From Mycobacterium sp. Z3061 (GTDB lineage: Bacteria; Actinomycetota; Actinomycetes; Mycobacteriales; Mycobacteriaceae): a DNA stretch of 64,000 nucleotides. Each line of letters starts with the position of its first letter. Position 1 is the first letter of the stretch. Below, in pieces: positions 49,801 to 61,600 of the stretch. The stretch lies in assembly GCF_031583025.1 (NCBI RefSeq), contig NZ_CP134062.1, forward strand, positions 124,001-188,000, in the 5' to 3' direction. Both the position numbers and the translations under genes were made by a program. The notes under the pieces are model-generated. The model did not search any database. It was not told where the DNA came from and saw only the letters and a program-made list of their open reading frames with translations.

Positions 49801-52686
49801 AGTCTGCCCGATGCCCGGATCGGTTTCATGCTCACTGATGCCGCCCCGATCGCCGCCGTCACGACTGCGGGCCTGCGCTCGCGGCTGGACGGGTTCGACC
49901 TGGCGGTCATCGATATCGCCGATCCCCGCATCGACACTTACCCGCCCACCGGTCTGCCGGGGCCGGCCGCTGACGACGTCGCGTATCTCATCTACACCTC
50001 GGGCAGCACAGGGGTGCCCAAAGGGGTGGCCATCACCCACCGCAATGTGGTGGCACTCGTCGGCTCCCTCGAGGATCGCGGTCTCGGGCTGGGGCAGGTG
50101 TGGGCGCAGTGGCATTCGGCGAGCTTCGATGCCTCGGTGGAAGAGATCTGGGGCGCGCTGCTCGGCGGCGGCCGGCTAGTGGTGATCCCCGACGAGGTTG
50201 CCGGCTCACCGGATGAATTCCACGCTTTGCTGGTCGCTGAGCGGGTCAGCGTGTTGAGCCAGACCCCGTCTGCGCTGGCAATGCTTTCCCCGGAGGGGTT
50301 GGATTCGGTGGCGCTGCTGGTCGCGGGCGAGCCGTGCCCGGCCCAGCTGGTGGACCGGTGGGCGCCCGGGCGGGTGATGATCAACGCGTACGGCCCGACG
50401 GAGACCACGGTGTGCGCGACGCGCAGCGCGCCGCTGACCCCCGGGTCGGCGGCGCCGCCGATCGGTGCCCCGATTCCGGGGGCAGCGGTGTTCGTACTGG
50501 ATGGCTGGTTGCACCCAGTCCCGCCAGGGGTGGTCGGTGAGTTGTATGTGGCCGGCGCCGGGGTGGGTGTCGGGTATTGGCGACGGGCGGGGCTGACCGC
50601 GTCGCGGTTTGTGGCGTGCCCGTTCGGGGCGCCGGGCACCCGGATGTATCGCAGCGGGGATCTGGTGCGCTGGGACGCCGATGGGCAGTTGGAGTATCTC
50701 GGGCGCGCCGACGAGCAGGTCAAGATCCGCGGATACCGCGTCGAATTGGGTGAAGTCCAGGCAGCCCTGGCGGGTTTGGATGGGGTGGAGAGCTCGGCGG
50801 TGATCGTCCGCGAGGACCGCCCCGGGGATAAGCGCCTGGTCGGTTATGTCACCGGGACGGCCGACCCGGCGGCGATACGAAGTGCGCTGCGCGAGCGGCT
50901 GCCGGGCTATATGGTGCCGGCCGTGGTGGTGTTGGCGGCGCTGCCGTTGACGGTAAACGGCAAACTCGACGCCCGCGCCCTGCCCGCGCCCGAATGCCAA
51001 GGTGATGAGTATCGCGCCCCGACCAGCACGGTCGAGGAGGTCCTGGCCGGCATCTACGCCCGGGTGCTGGGCCTTGAACGGGTCGGAATTGATGACTCAT
51101 TTTTCGAGTTGGGCGGGGACAGCATCGTCTCGATGCAGGTGGTGGCGGAGGCTCGGGCGGCCGGCCTGTTCTTGAGGCCGCGTGATGTTTTCACCGAGCA
51201 GACCGTGGCGGGGCTGGCCCGGATAGCGGGGGTGGTCGATGGTGGGGGCCCGGTGGATGAGGGTGTCGGGCCGGTGGTGGCGACCCCCATCATGTGTTGG
51301 CTGCGCGGTATGCAGGGCCCGGTGGAGCTGTTCAACCAGACGATGCTGGTGCAGGCCCCCGACGGGGTCAGTGAGGCCGACGTGGTGGCGGTATTGCAGG
51401 CCTTGCTGGATCGGCATGCCATGTTGCGGCTGCGTGTCGACGATCACGGCGCTAGGACGTGGTCGTTGACCGTGCCCGAGCCCGGCTCGGTGCAAGCGCA
51501 GCGGTGTGTCGACGCGGTGGACGCGTTGTCCGAAGCGGCGCTGGTGACGGCTCAGTCCCGGTTGGATCCGGCCGCCGGGGTGATGCTCAGCGCGCTCTGG
51601 GTGGCCGACAGTGGTCAGCTGGCGCTGATCATTCACCACCTGGCCGTCGACGCGGTGTCATGGCGCATCTTGCTCGAGGATCTCAACATCGCCTGGGCCC
51701 AACACCGCAGCGGCCAGCCGATAGTCCTGCCGACAGTCGGAACGTCGTTTGCCCGGTGGGCGTCCCTGCTGGGGGAATCCGCACACACCGCGGAGGTGGT
51801 GGCACAGGTCGGGGCGTGGCGGCAGGTCGCGGCGACCCCAGCCCTACTGCCGGCGGTTCAACCGGCGGTGGACACGTTTGCCGCGGCCGGGCATTTGTCG
51901 ATGTCGCTGGATGCCGAGACCACCCGGATGCTGCTCGGTGAGGTGCCCGCAGCGTTTCATGCCGGGGTGCAGGACATTTTGCTGATCGCGTTCGGGTTGG
52001 CCGTGGCGGAGTTTCTGGGTACCGGTGGTGCCCCGATCGGCATCGACGTCGAGGGTCACGGACGTTACGAAGAATTGGCCCCCGATGTGGACCTGTCACA
52101 CACGGTGGGATGGTTCACCACCAAATACCCGGTGTCGCTGACCGTCGGTGGGCTGCGCTGGGCGCAGGTGACCGCTGGGCAGGCGGCGCTCGGGGCGGTA
52201 GTCAAGGACGCCAAAGAGCAGCTGCGCGCTCTACCCGATCCCCTGAGCTACGGGGTATTGCGCTACCTGAACGCCGAGGTGGAGCTGGCGGGGCCCGATC
52301 CGGCGATCGGGTTCAACTATCTCGGGCGGCTGGGCGCGGCGGCAGCCGGCCTCTCCGACGATTTGTGGCGGATCAGCTGGGAGGGCCTGTCCTCGATCGG
52401 CGCGGCCGCGGCCATACCGATGCCGCTGGCGCACACCGTGGAGCTCAACGCCGCAACCGTGGACACCGACGCGGGCCCGCAGCTGCATGCCAACTGGACG
52501 TGGGCGCCATCGGCGTTCGATGACAGCAAGGTCAGCCAGTTGAGCCGGCTGTGGCTCCAGGCTCTGGCCGGTATCTGCGCGCATGTGCGTGGAGGTGGGG
52601 GTGGGTTGACGCCGTCGGACGTCGCGCTCACCCGGCTGAGCCAGCAGCAGATCGACGAACTTGAGCGGCAATATGCGGATAGCTGA
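40825..52686 (+). CDS. Hybrid FAAL-PKS-NRPS megasynthase (lipopeptide starter protein)
   Basis: 3953 residues. Domain order: fatty acyl-AMP ligase 1-575 (core [11 protein letters not shown] ~180); ACP1 (Ser ~640); KS 694-1120 (Cys 865, His 1000); AT 1225-1530 (Ser 1321; YASH ~1421, a methylmalonyl-type motif); DH ([10 protein letters not shown], His 1630; DAALQ, Asp 1794); KR (ITGGTGMLG ~2089, Tyr 2233, LDD motif of B-type); ACP2 (Ser 2398); C (HHIVMDG, 2589); A ([11 protein letters not shown] ~3057); T (GGDSI, Ser 3433); E ([10 protein letters not shown], 3604). All active sites are intact. It should activate a fatty acid, extend it once to an alpha-methyl-alpha,beta-unsaturated acyl chain, and join it to a D-amino acid. 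By-eye A code is D-A-E-S-L-A-A-V-C-K, unresolved. ATG 40825 follows GGAGG by 5 bases. Confidence 0.92.
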   Translation: MSLLVERVRQLAAHVPDALAISYVDGRGRVTESVSRAGVVTAMDEMTEFLWQRCGLAPGDRALLVYPPGLDFVRSLLGCMAAGVIAVPVYPPDPFNPRKSIDGFRRVAADCGAKAVLTSRGYARARRMGAAKSLVTANPVDWPADLSWHVTSRLGRRSRYPSEPAPDWAPSPDTPALLQYTSGSTANPKGVVITHGNVAHQVDFNRRLLGLGLDARAVFWVPPYHDFGLISAILSASAGNAELTLMSPLSFLQRPALWFEVMDRVRATHTAAPNFGYELAVRKTTPEQRANWDLSSLRVVMSAAEPVSADTTDRFLDAFAVCGLRREAFCPAYGLAEHTVGVTVFGRSSMRVDRNRLETQRIAVAGEGADSQLLMGCGKPADDIDVRIVDPESGAELGDGHVGEIWVDSPSKAVGYWGAPEASEATFQARLAGMHNGRGYLRTGDLGFLHDDELYVCGRIKDLLIVAGRNVYPQDLEDSVRDCHRAIRPGGIAAFAIEDGGGEAVAILAEVRPDASSQVLSDVVETVRAVVLKDHQLRCAVVVLGPPGSVSKTTSGKVQRSRCRARLLDGTLEAQALLVDRCEGAELGSATPVHVSVGGGEARRAEELLVPVREQVAAVLGVRVGLVEVDQPLGDQGLSSVGVSELAARLTRVVGREVLAVEVYDHPTVAGLARMFAAGGGGRDGPRRTDTSDVEEPIAVVAMACRTPGGITDPEGFWGLLDQGRDAIGGFPQRWDSGGLFDPDPDAVGKTYAREGGFLSDLELFDAQFFGISAREATAMDPQQRLVLELAWEALERAGLPPDGLEGSATGVYLGTQSSDYGLDGSSLQDLDGYRLTGRTISAVSGRVSYALGLQGPAMTVDTACSSSLVAVHLAASALRQGECDLALAGGVQVMCTPAMFVEFSRLRAVAPDGRCKAFSAAADGAGWSEGAGVVVLKRLRDAQRDGDRVLALIRGSAVNQDGRSLGLTAPNGSSQQRVIRAALQASGLTPDDIDAVEAHGTGTALGDPIEAGALGQVFGRTRDAEHPLWLGSSKSNIGHTQAAAGVLGVIKMVLALQHERLPQTLHARMPNEHIDWDAGRLSLLQQSQPWPHDRAHVRRAGVSSFGISGTNAHLILQEAPTLPAPVAAGGPTEDSVLRFWPLSARSNAALCAQADRLHRHLSAHPEVDLTDLAFSLATTRTHHPQRGVITVAGVDPRADLLEALAALWAQRTHPGLTRHHLVSLAGKIVFVFPGQGAQYPAMAAGLYQEHPVFARAVDACDQALQPWTGWSVADVICGRPGAAPLERVDVVQPVLFAVMIALAEVLGGYGIVPDAVVGHSQGEIAAAYVAGALSLERAARVVALRSRALTHLAGAGAMASVLLPAEQLRTRLRGWGGAVSIAAVNGPAHTVVSGEVGAVARFIEACSGDGIQVRSLAVDYASHSPHVEALRDQLLHELADLDPQPARIPLYSTVQGVPSGEPLNTTTMNADYWYANLREPVRFHDTVAALLGHGEHTFVELSAHPVLAAAISDTLAGVAGPANSVITTLHRDRPDVDSLNAALAALHIHGHSPSWRRLYPHANAVGLPTYPFERRRYWLAAAPAVDVSAAGLGAVEHPLLGAVTELAGKGQVLISGSLSCSAHGWLAGHRVNGGVEFPVAGLIDVVLAAGGLVGCAVIEELVVHTALRLSEHASTDVQILVQPADPDGRRAFDVHSRAGGQRGPSGWTLCAGGVLSAQPAVAPAAPPLAAVEAVDPDVFYEQLAADGLDCGGLFRSVRGVGHDAARPDVVCAEVELPAGTDVDGYGIHPALLDAALQPLAVFDRTGADAEPAGLRVPFAFAGVRLFATAATRLSVQLERTGADRYRLRAVDPAGAAVISIDSLSVGDSPDTVGERAAADGPSEGLSKLSWPALPANTFTPGAAAPGWVVLGDGCDQLPAALRHHRGYADVAHPDLGQADGVVWVLALSDPPGDVPVGLHTLTRSALAGLQVWLARADTVNTPLVILTRQAVQVSVDDSVDDQAPNLVHAALWALVHSAQNEHPGRITLVDIDDSAASGEVLSAVLSQRPDAEPQLAVRGGVAHVPRVVQTSAPAAPPTVFDPDGTVLITGGTGMLGAVFAEHLITRYGVGHLLLVSRRGPEAPGANELQQRLTQLGARVTIAACDVADPVEVSALLAAIPAGHRLCAVIHTAAVLDDALVSDMTVAQLDAVLAAKADSAWHLHRLTAELDLDAFIVFSSAAGVLGGPGQANYAAANAFLDALAQLRQHNQLPATSLAWGYWQTASAMTAEVGSIERARFARTGMTPISTSDGLILFDAALTCRQPALIAAPTSAPALARLARANALPAILSGLTTTLRQAAQTGPDTLTARLAGLTPEQRHATLTALVTTTTATVLAHPDPGALDPDRPFKDLGIDSLTALELRNSLSAQTGLALLATSVLDQSTPAALAAHLNVLLTTAPARPTYPPVETTGVTGRRLPLTRPQCDVWFAHETSTMDAEWQPGLFVVIEGMVDAVALNVAIRRAMHDAEPMRAAVFEEAGQVVQQVIDYSAVEAEFYDLRHEQHPVQEAHRLAAEMQETPMLLTDPLFKFALMRTRVDEFYLFLCGHHIVMDGYSMGLLINWIGTVYSAVVRGAAIPPAPFGSLQDMIDCEQAYEASEDYVQDRAYWTDNLPQETTSSSLLPPTSSRQVWTAALPVQMDPVVVGRIREVSGRLGINQQSLITAACALLIHSWYATGPEIVIDFPVSRRVSPESHTFAGMVAGWVPLVLRASPESSVAGFWEHVDQRVREAILHQRFPVHSLEGRAGVRATAQAHNRAWINFIPVTIPALFHNATVSTAYSSRAVSGRFNFVFARAGGRLFLSTEGRGPLSVFGVGELARRLESLVLAMIADPTRQLSSFDVLNAPEHARLDGWGNRAVLTGRAAPPSTSIPALFAARVACTPDSVAVTFAGSSMTYREVEDAANRLACLLAGQGVGPGDLVALLMERSARAVVAMVAVLKTGAAYLPIDPSLPDARIGFMLTDAAPIAAVTTAGLRSRLDGFDLAVIDIADPRIDTYPPTGLPGPAADDVAYLIYTSGSTGVPKGVAITHRNVVALVGSLEDRGLGLGQVWAQWHSASFDASVEEIWGALLGGGRLVVIPDEVAGSPDEFHALLVAERVSVLSQTPSALAMLSPEGLDSVALLVAGEPCPAQLVDRWAPGRVMINAYGPTETTVCATRSAPLTPGSAAPPIGAPIPGAAVFVLDGWLHPVPPGVVGELYVAGAGVGVGYWRRAGLTASRFVACPFGAPGTRMYRSGDLVRWDADGQLEYLGRADEQVKIRGYRVELGEVQAALAGLDGVESSAVIVREDRPGDKRLVGYVTGTADPAAIRSALRERLPGYMVPAVVVLAALPLTVNGKLDARALPAPECQGDEYRAPTSTVEEVLAGIYARVLGLERVGIDDSFFELGGDSIVSMQVVAEARAAGLFLRPRDVFTEQTVAGLARIAGVVDGGGPVDEGVGPVVATPIMCWLRGMQGPVELFNQTMLVQAPDGVSEADVVAVLQALLDRHAMLRLRVDDHGARTWSLTVPEPGSVQAQRCVDAVDALSEAALVTAQSRLDPAAGVMLSALWVADSGQLALIIHHLAVDAVSWRILLEDLNIAWAQHRSGQPIVLPTVGTSFARWASLLGESAHTAEVVAQVGAWRQVAATPALLPAVQPAVDTFAAAGHLSMSLDAETTRMLLGEVPAAFHAGVQDILLIAFGLAVAEFLGTGGAPIGIDVEGHGRYEELAPDVDLSHTVGWFTTKYPVSLTVGGLRWAQVTAGQAALGAVVKDAKEQLRALPDPLSYGVLRYLNAEVELAGPDPAIGFNYLGRLGAAAAGLSDDLWRISWEGLSSIGAAAAIPMPLAHTVELNAATVDTDAGPQLHANWTWAPSAFDDSKVSQLSRLWLQALAGICAHVRGGGGGLTPSDVALTRLSQQQIDELERQYADS

Positions 52687-55600
52687 CGTTCTGCCGTTGA
52701 CTCCGCTGCAGCACGGGCTGCTGTTTCATGCCAGCACCGCGCGGGCCGGCGAGGATGTTTATGCGGTGCAGCTGGACGTCGTCGTGGACGGTCCCCTCGA
52801 CCCCCACCGACTGCACGAGGCGGTGCGCACGGTGGTGAACCGGCATCCGCACCTTGCGGCGCGGTTCAGCGCACAGTTCGACAAGCCGGTGCAGATCATT
52901 CCGGCCGATCCCGTGGCGCCATGGCGCTACATCGAACTGGACGCCGGAGACCCCGACGTCGATGTCGACGAGCAGGTCCAGCGGGTGTGCGCCGCCGAAC
53001 GCGCCGCGGTCTGCGATCTGGCCGACCAGCCGGCCCTGCGGGTGGCGTTGATCCGCACCGCACCAGATCGGCACCGGTTCGTGCTCACGAATCACCACAT
53101 CGTGATGGACGGCTGGTCGATGCCGATCCTGTTGCGAGAAATATTCGCCAGCTATTCCGGGCAGTGGCTGCCGGCGGCGGGGTCGTATCGCGGCTTCGTG
53201 ACCTGGCTGGCCGATCGGGACCTCGAGGGCGCTCGCGCGGCCTGGCGTGAGGTGTTCGCCGGCTTCGAGGCGCCCACCTTGGTGGGTCAGCCACACCGGT
53301 TGGGGCTGGGGCGGCGCGGCGTGGCGTCGCATCGGGTGACTGAGCAAACCACGCGGGCTGTCACCGAGTTGGCGCGCTCCCACCACACCACCGTCAACAT
53401 CGTGCTGCAGGGCGCCTTCGTACAACTGCTGTGCCAGCTCACCGGCCAGCACGATGTCGCCTTCGGCACCGCTGTCTCAGGGCGACCGAACGAGGTGCCT
53501 GGCGCGGACTCGATTGTGGGGTTGTTGATCAACACCGTGCCGGTACGGGGGCGCATCACCGCGGCAACCAGCACCGCAGACCTACTCGATCAGCTGCAAC
53601 GCGCCCACACGCAGACACTGGAGCACCAGCACCTGGCGTTGAGCGATATCCATCGCGTCACCGGTCACGAGCAACTGTTCGACACTCTTTTCGTCTATGA
53701 AAACTTCCCGATCGACACCAGCGCGCTGGAGGGCGCCGACGGGTTGGCCATCGCCGAGTTCACCATCCGCGAAAACAACCACTACCCGCTGACGGTGCTG
53801 GCCGCGCCGGGCCAAGAGTTGGGTCTTCGCGCCGAATTCGACGCCGATGTTTTCGACGCGGCCAGCATCGAGGTGCTGATCGAGCGGTTCGAACGGGTGT
53901 TGGTAGCGATGACCGCCGAAGCCACCGCCCGGCTGTCGTCGATCGATCTGCTCGACGAGGCTGAGCACACCCGCCTGGATGGGTGGGGCAACCGGGCGGT
54001 GCTGGCCGAGCCCGCAGTAGCGGCGGTGTCGATCCCGGCCGTGTTGGCCGCGCAGGTATCGCGCACCCCCGACGCGGTGGCGGTGAGCTTTGCGGGCCGC
54101 TCGATGAGCTATCGGGAGCTTGATGCGGCCGCTAACCGGTTGGCGCACTTGCTGGTTGATCATGGTGTGGGGCCGGGAGATGTGGTGGCGCTGCTGTCGG
54201 AGCGTTCGGCTCAGGCGGTCGTGGCGATGGTGGCGGTGCTGAAATCGGGGGCGGCGTATCTGCCGATCGATCCGGGATTGCCGCGCGCGCGGGTCGGGTT
54301 CCTGCTCGCCGATGCCGCCCCGGTCGCCGCGATCACCACCGCTGGGTTGGCCGACCGGCTGGCCGGGTTCGAGGGGGCGGTGATCGATGTCGACGATCCT
54401 CGCGTCGACACCTACCCGGGCACTGGCTTACGGGCCCCGGCCGCCGATGATGTCGCGTACCTGATCTACACCTCGGGCACCACCGGTGTCCCGAAAGGTG
54501 TGGCCACCACCCACCACAACGTGACCCAGCTACTGGCATCGTTGCCCGTCGATCTCGAGCGGGCGGGGGTGTGGTCGCAGTGGCATTCCTATTCGTTTGA
54601 CGCCTCGGTGTGGGAGATCTTCGGTGCGCTGCTGGGTGGCGGACGGCTGGTGGTGGTGCCCGACGAGGCGACCCGGTCGGCGGAGGATTTCCACGCCCTT
54701 TTGGTCGCCGAGCAGGTCAGTGTCTTGAGCCAGACCCCGTCAGCGGTGGGGACGTTGTCGCCGGAGGGGCTGGGGTCGGCGGCGCTGGTCCTGGGCTCTG
54801 AGTTCTGCCCGGCCGAGGTGGTGGATCGGTGGGCGCCGGGTCGGGTCACGGTCAACACCTACGGCCCGACCGAGACGACGATGTGGGCGGCGGTCACTCC
54901 GCCATTGGTGGCCGGGTCGGGGGTTCCGCCGATCGGTTCGCCGATCTCCGGGGCGGCGTTTTTTGTGCTGGACGGGTGGTTGCGCCCGGTGCCGGCGGGC
55001 GTGGTGGGGGAGTTGTACATCGCCGGTACCGGGGTGGGGGTGGGATATTGGCGCCGGTCTGCTTTGACGGCGTCGCGGTTTGTGGCGTGCCCGTTCGGGG
55101 TGCCGGGACAACGGATGTATCGCAGCGGGGATCTGGTGTGCTGGGGTGCCGACGGGCAGCTGCGCTACGTCGGGCGCGCTGACGAGCAGGTCAAGATCCG
55201 CGGCTATCGCATCGAATTGGGTGAGGTCCGCGCGGCGCTGGCCGGTGTGGACGGGGTGGATCGGGCCGCGGTGATCGCCCGCGAGGACCGCCCCGGGGAT
55301 AAACGCCTGGTCGGCTATGTCACCGGGTCGGCGCAGCCGGCCGCAGTCCGCGCGGCGCTGGCCGACCGGCTGCCGGACTACATGGTGCCGGCGGCGGTGG
55401 TGGTCCTCGACTCACTGCCGCTGACACCCAACGGCAAACTCGACACCCGAGCCCTGCCGGCTCCGGAATACCAGTACATCGACCGCTACCGCGCCCCGGC
55501 CACGCCGACGGAGGAGATTCTCGCCGGCATCTACGCCCAGGTGCTCGGTGTGCAGCCGCCCCGGCAGGTAGGAGTCGACGACTCGTTCTTCGATTTGGGT

Positions 55601-58600
55601 GGTGATTCGCTGTCGGCGATGCGTCTGATCGCCGCGATCAACACCGCCCTTGATGCCGGCCTTTCGGTGCGCGACGTGTTCGATGCACCGGCGATTGGCC
55701 AGTTGGCGCGACATGTCGGTGCGGGTTCGGGTCTGCGTGAGCGGTTGGTGGCTGCGGAGCGCCCGGAGGTGGTGCCGTTGTCGTTCGCCCAGCAGCGGTT
55801 GTGGTTCCTTGAACAGTTGCAGGGGCCCTCGCCGGTGTACAACATGGCGGCGGCATTGCGGCTGCGGGGGCATGTTGACGTCGAGGTATTGGGTGCGGCA
55901 CTTGCCGATGTGGTGGGCCGTCACGAGAGTCTGCGCACGCTCTACCCCGCGCCCGAGGGTGTGCCCCAGCAGTTGGTGGTGTCACCTGAGGCGGCTGATT
56001 TCGGTTGGGATGTCGTCGAGGCCGCCGGTTGGTCGGAGGGTCGGCTGGGTGCGGCCATCGCGACCGCGACGCGCTACGCGTTCGACCTCGCCGCCGAGAT
56101 CCCTTTGCGGGCAACGCTTTTTCGAGGTTGCGGCGATGAGCATGTGTTGGTGGTGGTGGTGCACCATATCGCCGCGGATGGCTGGTCGCTGACTCCGCTG
56201 GTGGGTGATCTGGGCGTGGCGTATGCCAGCCGGTGTGTGGGCCGGGTCCCGGGCTGGGCGCCGTTGCCGGTGCAGTACGTGGATTACACGCTGTGGCAGC
56301 GCGCACAACTCGGTGATCTTGACGACGGCGACAGCCGCATCGCCACCCAACTGGCCTACTGGCAACAGGCTCTGGCCGGGCTGCCCGAACGCATGCAGCT
56401 TCCGACCGACCGACCCTACCCGGCGGTCGCCGACCACCGCGGCGCCAGCGTGACCTTCAGCTGGCCGGCAGACCTGCAGCAACAGGTGGCTCGGGTGGCC
56501 CGGGACCACAACGCGACCAGTTTCATGGTCGTGCAAGCCGGGTTGGCGGTGCTGCTGGCCACGCTCAGTGGCAGCACCGACGTAGCCGTGGGGTTCCCGA
56601 TCGCCGGCCGCGTTGACCCGGCGCTCGACGGGGTGGTGGGGTTCTTCGTCAACACGTTGGTGTTGCGGGTCGACCTGGGCGGGGATCTCACAGTCACCGA
56701 CCTGCTGGCCCAGGTCCGCCAGCGCAGCCTGGCCGCCTATGAACACCAGGACGTGCCCTTCGAAGTATTGGTGGAGCGGATCAACCCGACTCGGAGCCTG
56801 ACCCATCACCCGCTGATTCAGGTGATGCTGGCCTGGCAGAACTTCGCTGGGCAACAATTTGATCCCGCCGCCGGGCTGAAGTTGGGTGATGTGGACGTCA
56901 CCCTATTGCCCGTGGATACCCGCGCCGCCCGTATGGATCTCGCGTTTTCTCTGGCCGAACGTTTCAGCGAAACCGGTGAACCGGCCGGGATCGTCGGAGC
57001 GGTGGAATTTCGCACCGATGTGTTCGATGCGACCAGCGTCGAGGCTTTGATCGAGCGGTTCGAACGGGTGTTGGTAGCGATGACCGCCGAAGCCACCGCC
57101 CGGCTGTCGTCGATCGATCTGCTCGACGAGGCTGAGCACACCCGCCTGGATGGGTGGGGCAACCGGGCGGTGCTGGCCGAGCCCGCAGTAGCGGCGGTGT
57201 CGATCCCGGCCGTGTTGGCCGCGCAGGTATCGCGCACCCCCGACGCGGTGGCGGTGAGCTTTGCGGGCCGCTCGATGAGCTATCGGGAGCTTGATGCGGC
57301 CGCTAACCGGTTGGCGCACTTGCTGGTTGATCATGGTGTGGGGCCGGGAGATGTGGTGGCGCTGCTGTCGGAGCGTTCGGCTCAGGCGGTCGTGGCGATG
57401 GTGGCGGTGCTGAAATCGGGGGCGGCGTATCTGCCGATCGATCCGGGATTGCCGCGCGCGCGGGTCGGGTTCCTGCTCGCCGATGCCGCCCCGGTCGCCG
57501 CGATCACCACCGCTGGGTTGGCCGACCGGCTGGCCGGGTTCGAGGGGGCGGTGATCGATGTCGACGATCCTCGCGTCGACACCTACCCGGGCACTGGCTT
57601 ACGGGCCCCGGCCGCCGATGATGTCGCGTACCTGATCTACACCTCGGGCACCACCGGTGTCCCGAAAGGTGTGGCCACCACCCACCACAACGTGACCCAG
57701 CTACTGGCATCGTTGCCCGTCGATCTCGAGCGGGCGGGGGTGTGGTCGCAGTGGCATTCCTATTCGTTTGACGCCTCGGTGTGGGAGATCTTCGGTGCGC
57801 TGCTGGGTGGCGGACGGCTGGTGGTGGTGCCCGACGAGGCGACCCGGTCGGCGGAGGATTTCCACGCCCTTTTGGTCGCCGAGCAGGTCAGTGTCTTGAG
57901 CCAGACCCCGTCAGCGGTGGGGACGTTGTCGCCGGAGGGGCTGGGGTCGGCGGCGCTGGTCCTGGGCTCTGAGTTCTGCCCGGCCGAGGTGGTGGATCGG
58001 TGGGCGCCGGGTCGGGTCACGGTCAACACCTACGGCCCGACCGAGACGACGATGTGGGCGGCGGTCACTCCGCCATTGGTGGCCGGGTCGGGGGTTCCGC
58101 CGATCGGTTCGCCGATCTCCGGGGCGGCGTTTTTTGTGCTGGACGGGTGGTTGCGCCCGGTGCCGGCGGGCGTGGTGGGGGAGTTGTACATCGCCGGTAC
58201 CGGGTTGGGGGTGGGATATTGGCGCCGGTCTGCTTTGACGGCGTCGCGGTTTGTGGCGTGCCCGTTCGGGGTGCCGGGACAACGTATGTATCGCAGCGGG
58301 GATCTGGTGTGCTGGGGTGCTGACGGGCAGCTGCGCTACGTCGGGCGCGCTGACGAGCAGGTCAAGATCCGCGGCTATCGCATCGAATTGGGTGAGGTCC
58401 GCGCGGCGCTGGCGGGTGTGGATGGGGTGGATCGGGCCGCGGTGATCGCCCGCGAGGACCGCGCCGGAGATAAGCATCTGGTCGGTTACGTCACTGGGAC
58501 GGCGGAACCTCCCGCAGTCCGCGCGGCGCTTGCCGAGCGGCTGCCGCGCTATATGGTGCCCGCGGCGGTGGTGGTGCTCGACGCGTTGCCGTTGACGGTC

Positions 58601-61600
58601 AACGGCAAACTCGACACCCGCGCTTTGCCGGCGCCCGACTACGGCGATGCCGATCGTTACCGCGCCCCGGCCACGCCGACCGAGGAGATTCTCGCCGGCA
58701 TCTACGCCCGTGTGCTGGGCTTGGAGCGCGTCGGAGTCGACGATTCGTTTTTCGATCTCGGTGGGGATTCGCTGTCGGCGATGCGCCTGATCGCCGCGAT
58801 GAACACAAGTTTGGGTAGCGCTCTTTCGGTGCGTGCGGTGTTCGAGGCGCCCACGGTCGCCGGGCTGGCGGCCCGGATTGGCGACGGTGGGGGTGGGCTG
58901 GCGCCGTTGGTGCCGATGGAGCGGCCGGCGGTGGTGCCGTTGTCGTTTGCTCAGAGCCGGTTGTGGTTCTTGGATCAGTTGCACGGACCTTCACCGGTTT
59001 ACAACATGGCGGCGGCGCTACGGCTGAACGGCCGCTTGGATGCCGACGCGCTGGGCGCGGCTCTGGCCGATGTGGTGGGTCGGCAGGAAAGTCTGCGCAC
59101 GGTGTTCCCCGCAGCCGACGGGATTGCGCGCCAACTGGTCATCCCCGCCGAGCAGGCCGATTTCGGGTGGGAGGTCGTCGACGCCACCGGCTGGCCGGCA
59201 GACCGGTTGGGTGAGGCGATCGCCGCGGCGGCGGGTCACCAGTTCGACCTGGCGACCGAGATCCCGCTGCGGGCAGAGCTTTTCCGGATTGCGGAGGACG
59301 AACACGTGCTGGTGGCCGTGACCCACCACATTGCCGCCGACGGCTGGTCGCTGACCCCCCTGCTGCTCGACCTCAGCAGCGCGTATGGCATCCGGTGTGC
59401 TGGGCAGGTCCCGGGTTGGGCGCCGTTGGCGGTGCAGTATGTCGATTACACGCTGTGGCAGCGGGCGCAGTTCGGTGATCTGGCCGATCCGCACAGCCTG
59501 ATTGCTGCGCAGGTGGCCTATTGGGAGCGGGCCCTGGCCGGGCTGCCTGAGCGGCTGGTGCTGCCCACCGACCGTCCGTATCCGCCGGTGGCCGATTATC
59601 GCGGGGCCAGCGTCGCGGTGGATTGGCCGCCCGAGCTGCAAGTGCAGGTTAGTGACTTGGCCCGTGAGCATCATGCGACCAGTTTCATGGTGATGCAGGC
59701 GGGGTTGGCGGTGTTGCTGGCCACCTTGAGTGGCAGTTCGGATGTGGCGGTGGGGTTCCCGATCGCCGGGCGCCGCGACCCGGCCCTCGATGAGGTGGTC
59801 GGGTTTTTCGTCAACACCCTGGTCCTGCGGGTGGATGTGGCCGGGGATCCCAGCGTGGCGGAGTTGCTGGGCCAGGTGCGAGCGCGCAGCCTGGCCGCCT
59901 ACGAGAACCAGGATGTGCCGTTTGAGTTGCTGGTGGAGCGGCTGCACCCGGCCCGGTCGCTGGCCCATCACCCGCTGGTTCAGGTGATGCTGGCCTGGCA
60001 GAACTTCGCGGGGCAAAACATTGACCCTGCCGCCGGGATGGCCCTGGGCGATCTGGCGGTCACCAGGGTGCCGGTCGACATTCACACCGCGCGCATGGAC
60101 CTCACGGTCTCACTGACCGAACGATGGAGTGAGGCGGGCGAGCCCGCGGGGATCGGCGGGGTGGCGGAGTTTCGCACCGATGTGTTCGACGCCGAGAGCA
60201 TCGAAACGCTGATTCGGCGGTTGCGGCGGGTGTTGGAAGCTATGACCGCCGATCCCACTCGGCGGCTGTCCTGCATTGATCTGCTCGACGAGGCCGAACA
60301 CGGGCGCCTCGATCAGTTCGGTAACCGGGCGGTGCTGACCCATCTGCCCGTGGCGGTGTCGATTCCGGCGTTGTTCGCCGCGCAGGTGGCGCGCGCCCCG
60401 CAGGCGGTGGCGATCAGTTGCCAGGGCAGCTGCATGACCTACCGCGAGGTGGAGGAGTCGGCTAACCGGTTGGCGCACTTGCTGGTTGGTCAGGGTGTGG
60501 GGCCGGGGGATGTGGTGGCGCTGCTGTTGGAGCGCTCAGCGCGGGCGGTCGTGGCGATCCTGGCGGTCCTCAAGACCGGGGCGGCCTACCTGCCGATCGA
60601 CCCGGGGCTGCCCGACGCGCGGATCGGGTTCATGCTCGCCGACGCCGCCCCGGTGGCCGCGCTCACCTCGGCGGCCCTGCGGTCGCGGCTGGACGGGTCA
60701 GACCTGGCCGTGATCGATATCGATGACCCCGCCGTGAGCAACCAACCGGGCACCGCCTTGCCGGGCCCGGCCGCTGAGGATGTGGCGTATCTGATCTACA
60801 CCTCGGGCACCACTGGTGTGCCCAAGGGGGTGGCGATCACCCATCACAACGTGACCCAGCTGCTCGCGTCGCTGCATGCCGATGTCGAGCGTGCGGGGGT
60901 GTGGACGCAGTGGCACTCGCTGGTCTTTGACGTGTCGGTTCAGGAGATCTGGGGTGCGCTGCTCGGTGGTGGGCGGCTGGTGGTGGTGCCTGAGGAGGTG
61001 GCGCGTTCACCGCGGGACTTCCACACTGTGCTGGTTGATGAGCGGGTCGACGTGTTGAGCCAGACCCCGTCTGCCTTGGGCATGTTGTCTCCTTCGGGTT
61101 TGGGGTCGGTGGCGTTGCTGGTGGGCGGTGAGGCCTGCCCGCCCGAGCTGGTGGACCGGTGGGCGCCGGGGCGGGTGATGGTCAACGCCTGCGGCCCGAC
61201 CGAGATCACGGTGTGGGCGGCGCGCAGCGCGCCGCTGGAACCGGGGTCGGGGGTCCCCCCGATCGGGTCTCCGGTGGCGGGGGCGGCGTTGTTTGTGCTG
61301 GATCGGTGGTTGCGCCCGGTGCCGGTGGGGGTGGTCGGGGAGTTGTATGTGGCCGGTGCGGGGGTGGGTGTCGGTTATGTAAGACGTGCGGGGTTGACCG
61401 GGTCGCGGTTTGTGGCGTGCCCGTTCGGGGCGCCGGGACAACGGATGTATCGCAGCGGGGATCTGGTGTGCTGGGGTGCCGACGGGCAGCTGCGCCATGT
61501 GGGCCGTGCTGATGAGCAGGTCAAGATCCGCGGCTATCGCATCGAACTGGGTGAGGTCCGCGCGGCGCTGGCGGGTGTGGATGGGGTGGAGACCGCGGTG

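Noticed and set aside
53877-58412. Interpreting the long repeat as a transposable element
   Set aside because: It is in frame, lies wholly within NRPS domains, has no inverted ends, transposase or target duplication.
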